Source: Henckelia pumila
Lineage: Eukaryota; Streptophyta; Magnoliopsida; Lamiales; Gesneriaceae
Assembly (NCBI RefSeq): GCF_033568475.1
Contig: NC_133120.1
Span: forward strand, 86,012,151 to 86,076,150
DNA: 64,000 nucleotides
Direction: 5' to 3'
The notes below the pieces were generated by a model. It ran no database searches. It saw only the letters and a program-made list of their open reading frames with translations, and was not told the DNA's origin. A program made the translations under genes and the position numbers. Shown piece after piece: positions 34,501 through 49,200 of this stretch (its first letter is position 1; the number at the start of each line of letters is the position of its first letter).

Positions 34501-37500
34501 GTGTACTATTTGATAGAATATTCATTATAGTGCATGTTTTACTCAGCTATGTTTGCTTTCTCTGTCAGGCTTGTTGACAAGATCAACAGTTCCATAGGCC
34601 AAGATCCTGATTCAAAATCCTTAATCGGGGTGCTGGATATTTATGGATTTGAGAGTTTCAAGACAAACAGGTGCTTAACCGGTATGCTTAATATTCATCA
34701 TTTATGATGGTTAATATACTGCAAAATACTTCATAAGAGCACTGCCATTTCTGATGGTGCCTATGGACTTGAATGCTTGATTTCCAGCTCTCTTTTCCCT
34801 TTCCCAAGCAATTTGCTATTGTTCTCGCTGTCTCGGTGAATGGAGCCCTATAATTTTGGCTTCATTTGTTAGGTGATATTGAACATAACAAAAGAAAAGG
34901 ACACATGAGTGTTTTACCTATGCAATCCCGTGTTTAAATAAGTATGGTGATTGTTGCTGTTTGTAATAACTCTCACTTTGGAAAGTAAATATACGTGACA
35001 TCTGCACAATAATGTATCTTTCATGCTAGACTTTGATATCATATTCTTTAGATTGCTAATTATTTTTTATTGTTAACATGTTACTGCAGCTTTGAGCAAT
35101 TTTGTATTAATTTGACAAATGAAAAACTGCAGCAACATTTCAATCAGGTGCGCATATGTTAAACATACTATTCTCTTTTATCATCTGTCAGAGGTTGACA
35201 TTACAAATTCTACAAGTAAATAAGATCAAATAAAGCAAAAGTTGACCCAAGATCACACTCATTTGTGCAGCATGTTTTCAAAATGGAGCAAGAAGAGTAT
35301 ACAAAAGAAGAAATTGATTGGAGTTACATAGAGTTCATTGATAATCAAGATATTCTTGATCTTATTGAAAAGGTTCGAACATCAAATACTATGTGCTTTG
35401 TAACTAATTATTATGTTTACTTCTTGTTCATCATTTTTCTAGTGTTAGAACCATTATCGTTCATTATATATAGGAGATATTCTAGAGTGTGTGACACTTG
35501 AAAGAAAATTATCCAGAGATTTATGATGTGACTATACATGATATTTATGATGAGAGATTTACCTGGTGATACATTTCACTTGATAATGTTCCTCTCTCCC
35601 CTGCTGGCAAAGCTTGTGTTTCATTGACATGCTTATTGACGGAACTATTGCCTAACTATTACTGTTAACCATGTTCTTCAAAAGTAATAGGAGTTCTTTT
35701 GCATGTTCTATGACCTTAATTATCTGTGATTTCTTTATTAGTATTAAGTTACATAAAGTGATGCCTGTCCATAATAAGCCAACTTTTCGTGGAAGCATCT
35801 TACAATGAAGAAGTAATGACTTTTGTGGTGGGCATATTTTTTTGATTAGGTCATTTTAGTTTTATGTTGTATGACTTTTTTCTACCTCATGAATTAATTT
35901 CTGATCTGATCTATTTTTCCTAGAAACCCGGCGGCATTATCGCTCTTCTTGATGAGGCTTGGTATGTATGAACTTTTATTCACATATCTCAACTGATATC
36001 AGATTCTGCATTATCAAGCACACACCTTCTAAATTGTGTATTTCATGCAGCGTGTTTCCTTATCCTGCACACACCTTTTAAATTGTGTATTTCATGCAGC
36101 ATGTTTCCAAAATCTACACATGAGACTTTTGTCGAAAAGCTATACCAGACGTTTAAGGATCATAAGCGCTTCAGCAAGCCTAAGTTATCACGGACCGACT
36201 TCACCATTTCCCATTATGCCGGTGATGTATGCGCATTTTATATGCATTAGCAACAGAAGAAACATTGGAGTACTTTGCTTAAGAAAAAGGATGCTTCTCC
36301 GATTTTAGTTTCATATTTTGTGCACCATTTCAGGTCACTTATCAGACAGAACTGTTTTTGGATAAGAACAAAGACTATGTTGTTCCTGAGCATCAGGCTC
36401 TCCTTCGTGCTTCAAGCTGCTCCTTTGTGTCTGGTCTCTTTCCAGCTTTATCCGAGGAATCATCAAAATCATCAAAATTCTCTTCTATTGGTTCTCGATT
36501 TAAGGTTCATGTTTTCCCACAGATTTTGAACATTAGAAGTAATCTTGATTTTACTATTCCAGTTCATCATTGTCTCATATTTTACAGCAACAACTTCAAG
36601 CTTTGCTTGAGACACTCAGTGCTACAGAGCCGCACTACGTTCGTTGTGTGAAGCCTAATAATCTTCTGAAGCCTTGTATCTTTGAGAATCCTAATGTACT
36701 TCAGCAACTTCGTTGTGGGGTGAGATTCTGTATTTCTTTTCATTTGTATCCTCAACTGAATTTCTTGCTTTTCTGACCATTCTGAAATTAATAGAAATTT
36801 GTTTCCAGGGTGTAATGGAGGCAATCAGAATTAGCTGTGCTGGATATCCCAGTCGAAAACCTTTTGATGAATTCCTGAATCGATTCAAAATTCTTGAGCC
36901 ATCTGTTTTAGATGGAAGGTACTTTCTGCGGCCATTGTTTATATCGACATTAATGAGCGTCTTCTTCATATCATGGAAACGAGCTGTTACACAAATGCAG
37001 GGCTGAATACAAGGTTTTCTTTAAAGTGCTAAAAAATGTCAATAATGACAACACACAAACACAGTCTTTTCTAATGTATAATTTAATTAATGTGGTGCTA
37101 GATGAAAATCGAGATCAACTAAATAACTTCATTCTTGACGTTTTACCAGCACAGATTCTGAGATAAATTTTGGCATGGTGACTTGGGCTGCAAAGTAATT
37201 AAAAAAAAATCATTTTAACTTATTGATAATCCTTCGACACAATTGTGTTTCTGACCATTGCCCATCTGAGGCATTCATTTTTCTCTGTTCTGTGATCTAA
37301 ATTTATTTATTCTCTTGCTAAATTGGCTTCTGAGAGATGTATGCAGGATAACCATGATTAGAAAGCGCTTTTCTCAAGTTGTCTTCATTGAATGTCATAA
37401 ATGAATTTGCATTGAAGATGTTATGTGGTTCACGTTTTAATTTTTGGAAATAAAAAATCGACATGTTATAAGGAATCGACTATTTGCCTCACATTTTTTA

Positions 37501-40500
37501 CACTTAAATCTACTTTGGCTCAGATCCTCAAGTGTTCCTCTACTTTTTATTCTGTTAAGGTTCAATTTAATGCCACTTTCCATCCTATGCTCTAGATTTC
37601 CCAGGGTTCTTAGATTCCTTCAATAATGCTTCTGCTAAATTTCTCTGGACCGTATCCTGACTGATATTTCTAATTCCTTGCTCTGTGATAGTTGTAATGA
37701 GTTCACAGCGTGTCAGAGACTTCTGAAGAAGACTGGCATTAAAGGTTATCAGGTACTTGCATGATGACCGCTTGTTTGAATGATTTGGACTCCTGCAGAA
37801 TATCAAATTAAATTCTAGACTTTTTTCCCTGCCTTCATAGGAGATTGAAATCATCATTTCATTGTGTCATGTACCTATAATCTGAATTATACGTTGAATC
37901 TCATCTGGTTTTACAGATTGGTAAAACAAAAGTTTTTCTCAGAGCTGGTCAGATGGCTGAACTTGATTACCTCCGAAGTAAGGTCCTTGGAAGTTCGGCG
38001 TGTATTATTCAGAGGAAATACCGTTCATATTTGACGCATAAAAGCTTTATCTCATTATGCAAGGCAGCTGTTCAAATCCAAGCTCTGTGCAGAGGTAATG
38101 ACTGGTATCAGATGCCTTTTTCTTTTATTTTTTAATTAATTATCAGCATCTATCTCTTCTCATGTAGTGGTAGACCTTGGATTTGGGGAAAGGGAGGGTG
38201 GGGAGCAGATTAATAGATCAGGGGGGCGAAGCCAAAATTGTAGGACAAATTGCATAAGAAAATAAAATAAAATAAAATAAAATAAAAAACTTCAATTCAG
38301 GGAGTGACTTCCCTTCTCTCTGCTCAATCCACCGATGTTTTCATACACCTTTCTTTATCCTGTTAATTTATTTTACATGTGATGCCAGGACAAGTAGCAC
38401 GCCAACACTATGAACACAGAAAGAGAGAGACTGCAGCTTTGAAGATCCAGAAAGGTGCACGAATGTTTAAGGCTAGAAAGTTTTATGAATTGTTGTGCTC
38501 TTCTGCTGTTCTCATTCAAGCCGTGATCCGGGGGACAATTGCGCGTGATGAGCTTCGGTTAAGAAAGCAAACTAAAGCAGCTATCATCATTCAGGTAATG
38601 TTCACTTACATTGCAGCATTAATTAGCATATGGTTATGCAAATGTTTAGATCCATAACATATTGTCTTACTGAGGCTAAACCAGCTTTTCCTATTGAGGA
38701 TCTATGGTTTCAATAGTACAGTTATGAGAATATCATGCCATGAACAAGAAGACTTTAGTTAAAAAGAGGAAAATTTAACCACTAAATTTCTGAAAATTTA
38801 TAAAATAATGCCATATCAACTTGCTATTGTATCAATCATAATTGTGCCTTCTTATCTTTGATGTGAGACAATTTTGAATTGTGTTTGATATAATGCTGTG
38901 TCCGATCAAATAACACACCAAACTACACCATAGGGGAATCGTTCCAGTAGAAATTCAGGTAGTGTTTTAAAAATGATATGAATTGATAGTTATGTAATGC
39001 TGTAACTGACTGTCATTTTTGGAGAAAAAGGAAATCTTCTGCTTTTTGATTAATTATCATGGACATATTCCAATATTTATTTTCAGTCATAATATATGGT
39101 GGAGGTATTTGGTTATGGACTTTTTCTGTTCATTGATATCTATTGTCATCTTTCGTGCCAAAATCATCCCGAGTCTTGCACACTATCTGGCATTGTCTAT
39201 TATACGGTGCTTGTTTAATAAATATTATTGTAAATTGAGTAATTATCATTGAAGTTCCTGGTAACACAAGTAAATCTTCACATCCATTTATTTATTATGA
39301 ATCATACACTTCTGCAGGTAAGAAACTTTGTTTATTCAGTTAGATTAGATATACAACAGTAGGAATTTTATATTTGACGATTCCTCTCTCATACTATTTA
39401 TTCTAGAGTCATTGGCGAGGATACTACGCCGTCAATCAGTATTTATGGTTGAAGGTAGCTGCAATTGCCACTCAATGTGCCTGGAGATCAAGAATGGCCA
39501 GAAGGGAACTGCAAAAACTTAAAATGGTGAGAGAACTTATGTCAGCCTTTGTGTCAGATTGTTAATTCAAAGAGAAGGTTGAAACATAAGTAATGTTTTT
39601 CTTTCGAATCATATGATTATATGTTATTAACCATGGGAAGGAATTTATCTTGCAAATGATGGAGCATTCTGAAAACCCAAGCAAACCAGTCTCAGATTTA
39701 GCTTTCAGACGACATCTGCATTAAGTTGTGTTTATATTGGTTGCTTTCTGTAGAAATAAGTTTTCCATCTTCTTTCTTGTTGCTTCTGTTAATCTGAAAT
39801 TTTTTTCGCTCTCGGACTAGGCCAACATGTAAATAGGATGTTGATTGTGAAATCTGGATGCTTCATGGTTTCTCAGTTGTTCAAGTTAAGTTTGAAGCAC
39901 CCGTATTTATTTTGAGAAGGTAACTTTATCCGGTAACTTTTTCTTGGATTTCAATCAGGCAGCAAAGGAAACTGGTGCACTCAAAGAAGCCAAAAACAAG
40001 TTGGAAAAGTATGTTGAGGAATTAACTTGGCAACTGCAGTTGGAGAAACGCATGAGGGTGATTTGTTGTTTAAATTTACATTTACATATTCCATTAACCT
40101 TATAATTTATGATGAAGTTTGTTTTATCTAGTGTATCATCTCTTTTGCTATGTAAGAAAGAGAAAAACGGGAATCTTTCATGGTCCCTAATTGCTGGATT
40201 TGTTCTTCTTAGGCTGATATTGAGGATGCTAAAAATCAGGAAATTGCAGAACTGCAATCTGCTCTGGAGGAAATTCAATTGCAGTTTCAAAATAGTAAAG
40301 AAATATCGATAAATGAAAGTGAACCATCAAATATGGTATCCGAGAAAGTCCCTATTCAAGTAGAAATCCCTGTTTTTGATCATGAACTGGTCAATAACCT
40401 AACAGCTGAAAATGAGAAGCTGAAGGTGTGAGTTTAAAAAATCATGTTCATTCCTGCCTTGGCTAGATCATATTTAAGGCTTGTAATGATGATTGGATAC

Positions 40501-43500
40501 TCTTAATTGTTCATTTAGTCTTTAGTTAGGTCACTGGAAAATAAGATAGCTGAAACGGAAAGAAAGCTTGATGAAACAAGTAAGATTAGCGAAGAGCGAT
40601 TACAGCAAACTTTGGAGGCAGAGTCAAAGATTATTCAGTTGAAGATTACAATGCAAAGGTTGTTACTTTAAAATAACCTCATCTCATGAACCTTTCATCG
40701 GAAAACAGAGAACTCATTCATGGAATTAATTAATCATGTTTCTTGTCTCTGTTTCATTTATACTCTCACGTGATATTAAGAAAGATAGAACATACTATTA
40801 CTGCGGCTCATGATATTGTTCCATATTTTTTATATCATAGGCTTGAAGAGAAACTTTCAGATATGGAATCAGAAGAACATATTCTCCGTCAGAAAGCTTC
40901 GTTAAATTCTCCTGCTGGGAAAATTTCCGGACATTTAGTTCAAAAACCAATGGTTAGGATGCCATCAAAAATCTCAGTTGTATTTTTGAATTTACTCTGA
41001 TGGTTCTTACGGCCTCTGTTTTCCTTTGCAGCCCTTGGAGAATGGCAATTTTGTAAGTGGATTATACAGACAATAATTTTACGAGATTAGCATGACTTGT
41101 TAAAATATTTGAAAGCCACATTGGTGCTCATTGATGATTTCTAAAAGTTATTAATTCAGGAATCCCTACGTGTGGCAGCTTCCAAAAGATTTGGCACTGA
41201 CTTTGATAACAAGATGCGACAATCTAACATCGAAAGACAACGAGTATGCTCCTTTTAGATATTTAAACTTTGTTTTTAATGCTATTTTTGGCCTTCTTAG
41301 GCTAATGAGCAAATAGTGGTATATTATCATTTCTATAAATAAAGGGCTTCCACAAAGCATAATTTTCTGTTTTGAGTCTTTGGACCATTTTTGGGCTATG
41401 GATGAATTGCCAGGCAAAACATATAAAAAAATCATATTGTGCTTCAAAAAGAAGGTTGCTGCTAGTGTTCCCAATGGTTCAAACCTGTTTGATGTGTCTC
41501 CGATGAAAACGACAGTAATTTATTAGAAAGAAAAAGAATTAAAACCGAGTAAATGTTGCCATGTTTTTTTTTTCTAGTATCAGTTCAATACCTCTTCTAA
41601 GTCACGTCTTTCTGTCTTTCCTTGTCGAGGAACTGAATTTCTGTCCAACATATGAACATTTTGAAGGAAATAAATTATAACCAGTCATGTTTCCCTTTTT
41701 TCCCAGGAGAATATAGACTCTCTAGTCAGATGCATCACGGAAAATCTTGGGTTCAGTGAAGGAAAACCAGTTTGTGCCTTTACCATTTACAAATGCCTTA
41801 TTCACTGGAAATCCTTCGAAGCTGATAGAACTAGTATATTTGATCGTATTATTCAGAATGTAGGTTCTGCAATAGAGGTGCGTGATCTGAAGCTATTAGT
41901 CATTATGTATTTTCATTCTTATGGAAATCACCGCTACGCTGCTAATTTGTTAGTGAAATTTAACTTTTCTCCAAGTATTTTGCATCTGCTGATTAGGAGT
42001 TAAGAGTAAAGTATTTGTTGAGGAATTCGCAAAAACTGATAAATCTGTTTATTGTTTAATGGACTAATTAATAAATTTTATTGAGCTTGGAGATGTCCAG
42101 TACACTTATTTAAGCTCAAGTCTAATGTTTATTTTCAAAAGATGGAAAATATGAAATCCTGAAAAAGGATAGGAGCTGACATGGCTGGTTTTCACATATA
42201 TCTTTTTATGACATCTATGTCTAGTTAGGGAACCAAAGAACCAAAATGATTATCAGTTGTGACAAATTGAATCATAATCCTAGTCATTCTTGATTGAAGT
42301 AGTTCAGCATCTTGTATGTTACAGCTGTCCTTGTTAATACGGTTTTTTTGTATCTTGTTGCAGGATGAAGCAAACACCAATAATATAGCTTACTGGCTTT
42401 CAAACACATCCACACTACTGTTTTTACTTCAGCAAACTCTAAAAGCTACAAGTTCAACTCCAAAAAAACCTCCCCAACCTACTTCATTTTTTGGAAGGAT
42501 TTCCCAGGTGCGGAGACCTTATATGTGTCAACATACTTATAATTAGTCCCTTCCAGAGATATTTCACTGAAACGTGACTGAATTTGAACATTCTTAATAG
42601 CAATTTGGTTAAACACACCCAAAAGAGACAGTAAGCAATATGATTTTTAGCAATTTTTCAGGGCTTTCGCTCCTCGCCTTCTTCTGCACACCTTTCAATA
42701 GGTGGACTCGATGGGATTTGCCAAGTTGAGGCCAAGTATCCGGCTTTGCTTTTCAAGGAGCAATTGACTGCTTACGTTGAAAAGATCTATGGAATCATTC
42801 GGGAAAACTCGAAAAAGGAATTGTTGTCACTCGTTTCTTTGTGTATCCAGGTTGGATTTTCCCATTTTTGAAAATTCAGTTTTCCCATCTTTATTTGGTT
42901 TTGTTCGCGATTACCATCTATGGATATTTTAGCTTCTTTTCTAAAGTTGCATCTTATTTTTTGTGAGTCCTAATTAGGATTACATAAACAATTTAGTTAT
43001 CTAGTTTTCATGCATGCATGATTTCCTTCCCTTCTACATGATATTATGGAAAATAAAATCTTATTTGAAAAAGCCAGTTGAATAAGACAGCAAGAGTCAT
43101 GTATGAATTAGTCCTAGAAATTGTTTTGTGGCGTTGTTGAATTTGCTTTGCTAATGTTTTGTGCTGATTGAACTAATTTCAACGAGTACTTCAGGCACCT
43201 CAATCATCTGGTGGATCATTTAACGGTAGTTCTCCAAGAAATCATTGGAAAAGCATCACCGAGAGCCTAAATGGGATTCTAACCACTATGAAAGATAATT
43301 TTGTATGTAAACCTATTCATAAACTTGTTATGTGATTATGCAACATAACTTATCAAAATTGTTGTTTCAGGTTCCTCCAGTCCTTGTTCAGAAAATCTTC
43401 ACCCAGATTTTTTCTTATATAAACGTACAACTTTTTAACAGGTGTTGCTTAAAATATTTTCGGTGGTGTTTCTGTTGCTAATACAACAAAATTTTACTCT

Positions 43501-44915
43501 TTATTTCTGATGTTTCATTTTTCTGCAGCCTTCTCCTTAGCAAAGAGTGTTGCACATTTAGCAATGGGGAGCACATAAAAGCAGGATTAGATGAATTAGA
43601 ACTCTGGTGCGGACATGCACGAGAAGAGGTAGCTTTGGTTGCAGCGCATTAATTTATGAATTTTTCGTTAATATATTGCAAGTTGTGTAGGATAAGAAGG
43701 ATCCAATGCCACACTATATATAGTAGGGAGCATTATTAACGTTGGATGTATGGGATCTAAATGCAATCTATTTGATCCAACAATACTTAATGAGCCTGGC
43801 GTATGCCATTGAATATAGGATAGGAAAAACAAGAGTTACTTTACTAGCATGCTTTCAGAACATACTTTCAACAGTTATTGCATCATATGGAGGTTGTATA
43901 ATTAGTGTCATTTTACAGTATGCAGGCTCATCATGGGATGAGTTAAAACATGTACGTCAGGCTGTAGGATTCCTGGTATGTTTCTCTTGTCCTTTGCCTA
44001 TCGAACCTTTTGTAAAACATTTCTATAATAATTCGAATTTTGAGATATTTATGCTTGAATTAATTATGGCATCGTACTTATCTAAAATCTCGACAACCAA
44101 CAGAATGACAATGTTACAATACCCCCTGACATTAATGTATTTCTGAGAGTAATTAAGCATCTTTTGATGCAGGTAATACATCAGAAGTCTCGAATAACAT
44201 ATGAAGATCTTACAACTGACTTGTGCCCTGTAAGACTGCCCTGATGTGTTTGTTTTATTCCGAGTACTAAAATAGCTATTAAAGAGAGCTGAGGCAGGAA
44301 TTACGTGCAGATTTTGAATCCAAGATATCTTAGTTTATTTGAGCTGTGTGATTTGTATTCTAATCCATAGCATAAGCACCATGATGGACCTTATTTATGC
44401 TTTGTTGTTTGCAGATATTGAGCATTCAACAGCTTCATAGAATTTGTACACTCTACTGTGATGACGATTATGACACATGTAGTGTGTCTCCTGAAGTTAG
44501 TTTCCTTTTTCATTTTTCTTCCTCGATATGCTTTTCAACTTCATTTCAGTTATATAATCATGGTGGACAATGATTTTGAAAAAGCATCAACTATTTTATA
44601 GCATACTGGCACTCTCTCAACTTTATATTCATCTTATTAGGTAGTATCTAGTATAAAGATACAAATGACAAAGGATTTTGATGAAGCCGATGGCGACTCC
44701 TTTTTGTTGGATGAAAATTCGAGGTACCATGACAAGACAAAGATTTAGCACAACATAAAAACAATAAAAGCTCATGACTGATTAACCTTCTCTATTTGTG
44801 CAGCATCCCCTTCTCCATCGATGATATCTGTAGTTCTCTCCAAGAATCAGACTTCAGAGGTGTAAAACCTGCAGCAGAACTACTTGAAAATCCAGCTTTT
44901 GAATTTTTGCAATAA
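31509..44915 (+). CDS. Class XI myosin heavy chain, 1492 aa
   Basis: Thirty-nine coding exons sum to 4479 nt. The first holds only the ATG (31509-31511), then 31831-31959, 32092-32235, 32554-32699, 32784-32940, 33105-33163, 33249-33408, and so on to 44804-44915. It is an actin motor that moves organelles and drives cytoplasmic streaming. An SH3-like start ([10 protein letters not shown]) leads into the motor, with P-loop GESGAGKT at about 156-163, switch I NNNSSRFG near 210 and switch [10 protein letters not shown] at 434-441. The TEDS site, 16 residues before DAFAK, is Glu. Six IQ motifs (about 739-880) bind calmodulin-like light chains. A coiled coil to about 1060 dimerises, and a DIL/globular tail ([18 protein letters not shown] from 1364) binds cargo. 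The tail ending in ENPAFEFLQ suggests the XI-B/G/H subgroup. One intron is GC-AG and one acceptor is duplicated. Length is normal for the family. Confidence 0.95.
32700..32783 (+). other. GC-AG intron in the myosin motor region
   Basis: The exon ends TTACAG and the intron begins GCAACA; the acceptor is GATGCAG at 32777-32783. Joining gives AGG CAA ATG (Arg-Gln-Met), as in other plant myosins XI. Reading through meets a stop, and no GT donor fits the frame. Confidence 0.8.
36019..36116 (+). repeat. 49-bp tandem repeat doubling a splice acceptor
   Basis: Two units of 49 bp (36019-36067, 36068-36116) each contain AAATTGTGTATTTCATGCAG. The second acceptor (ending 36099) continues the myosin frame (C-MFPKS). 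The first (ending 36050) would add 49 nt and shift the frame. Confidence 0.88.
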
Positions 44916-46299
44916 CAGGGAATTGGCTTAGATGTAGCTTCATGTTTCTTCTCCAGTTAACCACAATGTATATCCACCTCCTCGATTTCTTTCCGATCGC
45001 TTTTCTTGTTCTATCTCAGCATCGGCCTTGAATGTACAATTATGTAGTTAGAGTAGCAAAAATCTGTAGGTTTTAATCTAATAGTTGGAGCAGTCTATCT
45101 CCCTACCTTAGATCATGTTATAGATAATATTTCTTTTAGCAACTACTTGAGGAGATATCCTTTAGGAAAGCTGTTACTGCCCTGTTGTTGTCAATGAAGG
45201 AATCGTGTATGCTTTATTTTTTATGCATTCGTGAAAAAGAACTACAAATGTGGTTCCATAATGCTACTATTGATGGCTATTTTCTTAGCTGTCTGCTTAT
45301 TTTTTCTGGCTTCAGCATATGCCTCTGACTAAGGTTAGATTTGCCTTGTAAATTTTCTTACTTGAGGTTATGGAAGATGGCTTAGTTTCGCGAGTTTTTA
45401 TTTTTATTTTTGCTTTTTGGCTGACAAATAGTAGATTTCAACATATAAAGGGGGGAGACTAACATTAAGTAAACATAATCACATGAAGTTGTAAATACTT
45501 CAGTTTCAATTATCTACTTGGACTTTCATGGTAAGGGGAATTCTGGAGCTGAGATTGGAACACAAACTCATGAGCAATAACAAGCAAATTCAGAATCCGT
45601 ATAATTTGCCTGGACAACATTAGCCAGTAACTCAATTGAAATTAATAATCATACAGTAGTGTGTCAGAGTCGTTGAAGAGGCGAGATTTTTCATTCACGC
45701 GTCTGAAATAATTAAAGAGGGAAGTTTTCCCCAGAATTAATTTTGAAAATAAAAATAATCAGCAAGTAAAATACCCAATCACGAGGCAGATATCAATTCG
45801 TAATAGCATAAGACTTTTTACGTGATAAATTGAAGAATCAATATGAAATGAGCGGACGAATTAGCAAAATTCATTCCATGACATTTCACACCAATAGTCT
45901 TTGGCATCTTTACAACTCTTATGTAACTCTTGACTGTTCTATAATGTAAAAAGATTAATTGTTGTCAAAAGAATTTCTTAGAATGCGTAATGCCCAACTT
46001 ACATGTACAATTATACACCCGCAGAAGTATCACAAATGCTACAAAAACCTCCCTTTAATACCATAAAAAAAATTCTGATTCTAAATGCCCCAAAAACTTG
46101 AAACAGACAGACTAAATAATCGCGACTTTGCCAAGATACCTATCAACATTATCTTGGGAGGCCCCATAGAGTTTCCCGCTTTATGGAAAAAAAAAGAAAG
46201 GAGATGGGGTCACTCCCAGTATACAAACCGCAGCTCTATCTTGCCACTGAACAAAGGGAGGGGAAGATATGGCCGCGTCCAGATAACTGCATTATAGAA
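44916..46299. other. Convergent spacer with both 3' UTRs
   Basis: This lies between the stops of the myosin (+) and BLISTER-like (-) genes. It should hold both 3' UTRs. No further gene, RNA or transposon is recognised. Confidence 0.6.
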
Positions 46300-49200
46300 T
46301 CATAGATGCTTGCTGGTTCTCTGCTTCGATGGCCCTCCAGGAAATAGCTTCAATATCCATCCCAATACTCTTTCCACCACCTACTCAAACAAAACAACGA
46401 CAAGTCAAAATGGCACAGCAGTAGAATTTCTGAACACAAGATTATAATTTTTAGTTCTTGGTTGAATAATCGTCAGGATATGCAGTGTCACTGAACTGTA
46501 CACAAATTATACTCAATTGGGTGATAGGCCAAATTGAGTCTTCCATCACATTTGATACTACTTCATCATTTATAACGATTTATCTCAAAGTGTCCTGGTT
46601 CACCAAGCCAACATTCCGGCAAGCATTTACTCCTAAATAAATTCAGCACGGTATATATCGAACATTTTTTCGATATTTTAAAGGCAACCAAACAAAACAA
46701 TCTAACTGTAATAGATGCATCACCTCATCTCCTTCATCAGCATATGCGGTGTTTTCCTGCTCAACATGAAGATCTGGTTGTCTTGGTTGGATGTTTTCAT
46801 TTGCCATACTTCGAGACATCAACAGCTCAAATTTTTGTGTTTGAGATTCAAGCTTTCGGGTCAATTCCTGGTTTAGTTCCTTCAACCAGACAGCAGCAGA
46901 TAAAGATGAAATAAAATCTACCGTGTAGAAGACAAAAAGACAAGCCAAAACGACTTACAAAAATTAACATTTTATGGCTCTCACAGCACAAAACTTACTT
47001 TAAAATATGTAACTTTTTCCTCACATTCTGCCAACCATATCTAAAATCTCCCAACCAAACAGAAGGTGAAAAGACTAGTGTTCGGATGTGAATTGTTAAA
47101 TTTTGTGATAGCCTTAATCATACTACGCTCCTGCGAAAGAGATTACTATGATGCATGAAATTTCCTGATTGCTTATGGGTCCCAAATCTTTGTGTATGAT
47201 CTGCCAACCATATCTAAAATCTCCCAACCAAACAGAAGGTGAAAAGACTAGTGTTCGGATGTGAATTGTTAAATTTTGTGATAGCCTTAATCATACTACG
47301 CTCCTGCGAAAGAGATTACTATGTTGCATGAAATTTCCTGATTGCTTATGGGTCCCAAATCTTTGTGTATGATCCCATAATCTACCTGACTTTATAATAA
47401 ACAAAAGTTGCAATTGCTTATGGGTCCCAAGTCTTTGTTTAAGATCCCATAATCTGCAGGTCGATGCATATGGCTACAAAGAGACATCACTCAGTAACAA
47501 CATGTAGGTTTCATGATTGAGAAATCACCACCAACATTAAATTCCTTGGAGCAGTAGGTATGCTACAAAAACAATCTCAATTATCAAAAAGAAGATTGAA
47601 TAAAAATTACCAAAAGATTTGACCTCTGAGATGATTCTGCTGACAAGGCCTGCCTCAACTGATATTTCTCCAAAGCCAACTGCAGTGGAAAAACTCAATT
47701 TACTTTTGGATTCTTGAAAAGGTAACTGCAGTGACACTTCAACTAAACAGTGCAAGGACTAAAGGGAGACTAGAGAAATCCACACAAACACACAAAGGTT
47801 TAAATGCCAACAGAATTTACCTCTGAGATTAACATGTTAATATTTTGAATTCTCATCTGATCAAAAGGAATGGTCAAAGGTAGACCTTCAAGACGGAGCA
47901 TTATCTTTTCATGACTAAGAACATCACTTCTGAGCAATTCAGTCCCATAATAGTCCAAATTCGAAGCTTCTGCGACACTACCTATAATATATATCAACAG
48001 ATTTCTTTTTAATCATAATTGACTAATCAATCACATGACCATATGATTCAAAACCTCGGGAATAAATTAGAAGATAGGAAAATAGTGGTCTGTCTGATTG
48101 AATGATACTCAGAGCAAGAAAACCCCAAAAATGAAATATTACGATAAAAAAACACCTGGAAGTTGCCCCTCAAGGAGCAATAAGGAGAAATCACCTATGT
48201 TTATGCAAAGAACATAATATCTACATACATTCACGAGTTCTTCATGCAATGACGAGAGACATTGAGTTCATCACAAGGTTTTCCACGGACATATTCATCA
48301 AAAATTTCAGTCCTAAACATACAACTCCAAAAGAAGATTATTACTCTCACACCAAATTAGAGCACTAAAAGAGAAAGATTATTGGAAATCCATACCAAGA
48401 TCCTCTGTTGAAGTTGCCATTTCTTTCTTATTAGTTGATGTCAACAGATCTCCCACTTGCAGAAGCTTTTCGTAATTTGACCAGTAACAGTTTTTTCTCT
48501 GCACAAGGGGATGGTTATATCATTAGTACGACGCACATCGCGATTGATTCAGAATGAAAATAAGAGAGTTCAAATATAGGTTATACACATTATAGAACAT
48601 ATATAGACAGATTCTTATTAATTGTATGATGACAGAGATAGTCACCGCAGTTATTACAGGTGAGATCTGAATTATAATTATAAAACAAACAACATTAGGC
48701 CAAGCTACTTTGTGAAGAAGAAATTATTAGTTACTAACACAAGATTAGAAGAAAATGAGCAATGATATTGATCGATGTCAATGAACAACACAAGTCAAGC
48801 TACGATACAAGTACTACTCAAATAAGTCAGAGATCATCTGAGTTATTTTCATCCTTTTGATCCTAAAAAGGAGGACTTTAAGCCACCTTCTGGTAGTTTC
48901 CTACATGGATATTAGTCACCTGGAGTCCATTCTGTTTTAACCTTAAGAATTCCAGAAAAATAAAAGAGAAAGTTCACAAAATCAAGAATATGCAATGTTC
49001 CAATTGACTTAATTTTCAAATACAAAAATCTTCCAGTATCAAAATCATATTTGTCTCAAGGCTGATGCAGAAAACTATAGAATTGGAGTGACTCAAAATT
49101 CAGTGATGTCGATAATCATAATTCGTCAATAACAGTACAGGAATTCTCTTTTAGCAGGACTCCCTTCACCTTAGAACATCATCAGGCACTTGTGCTGCAA

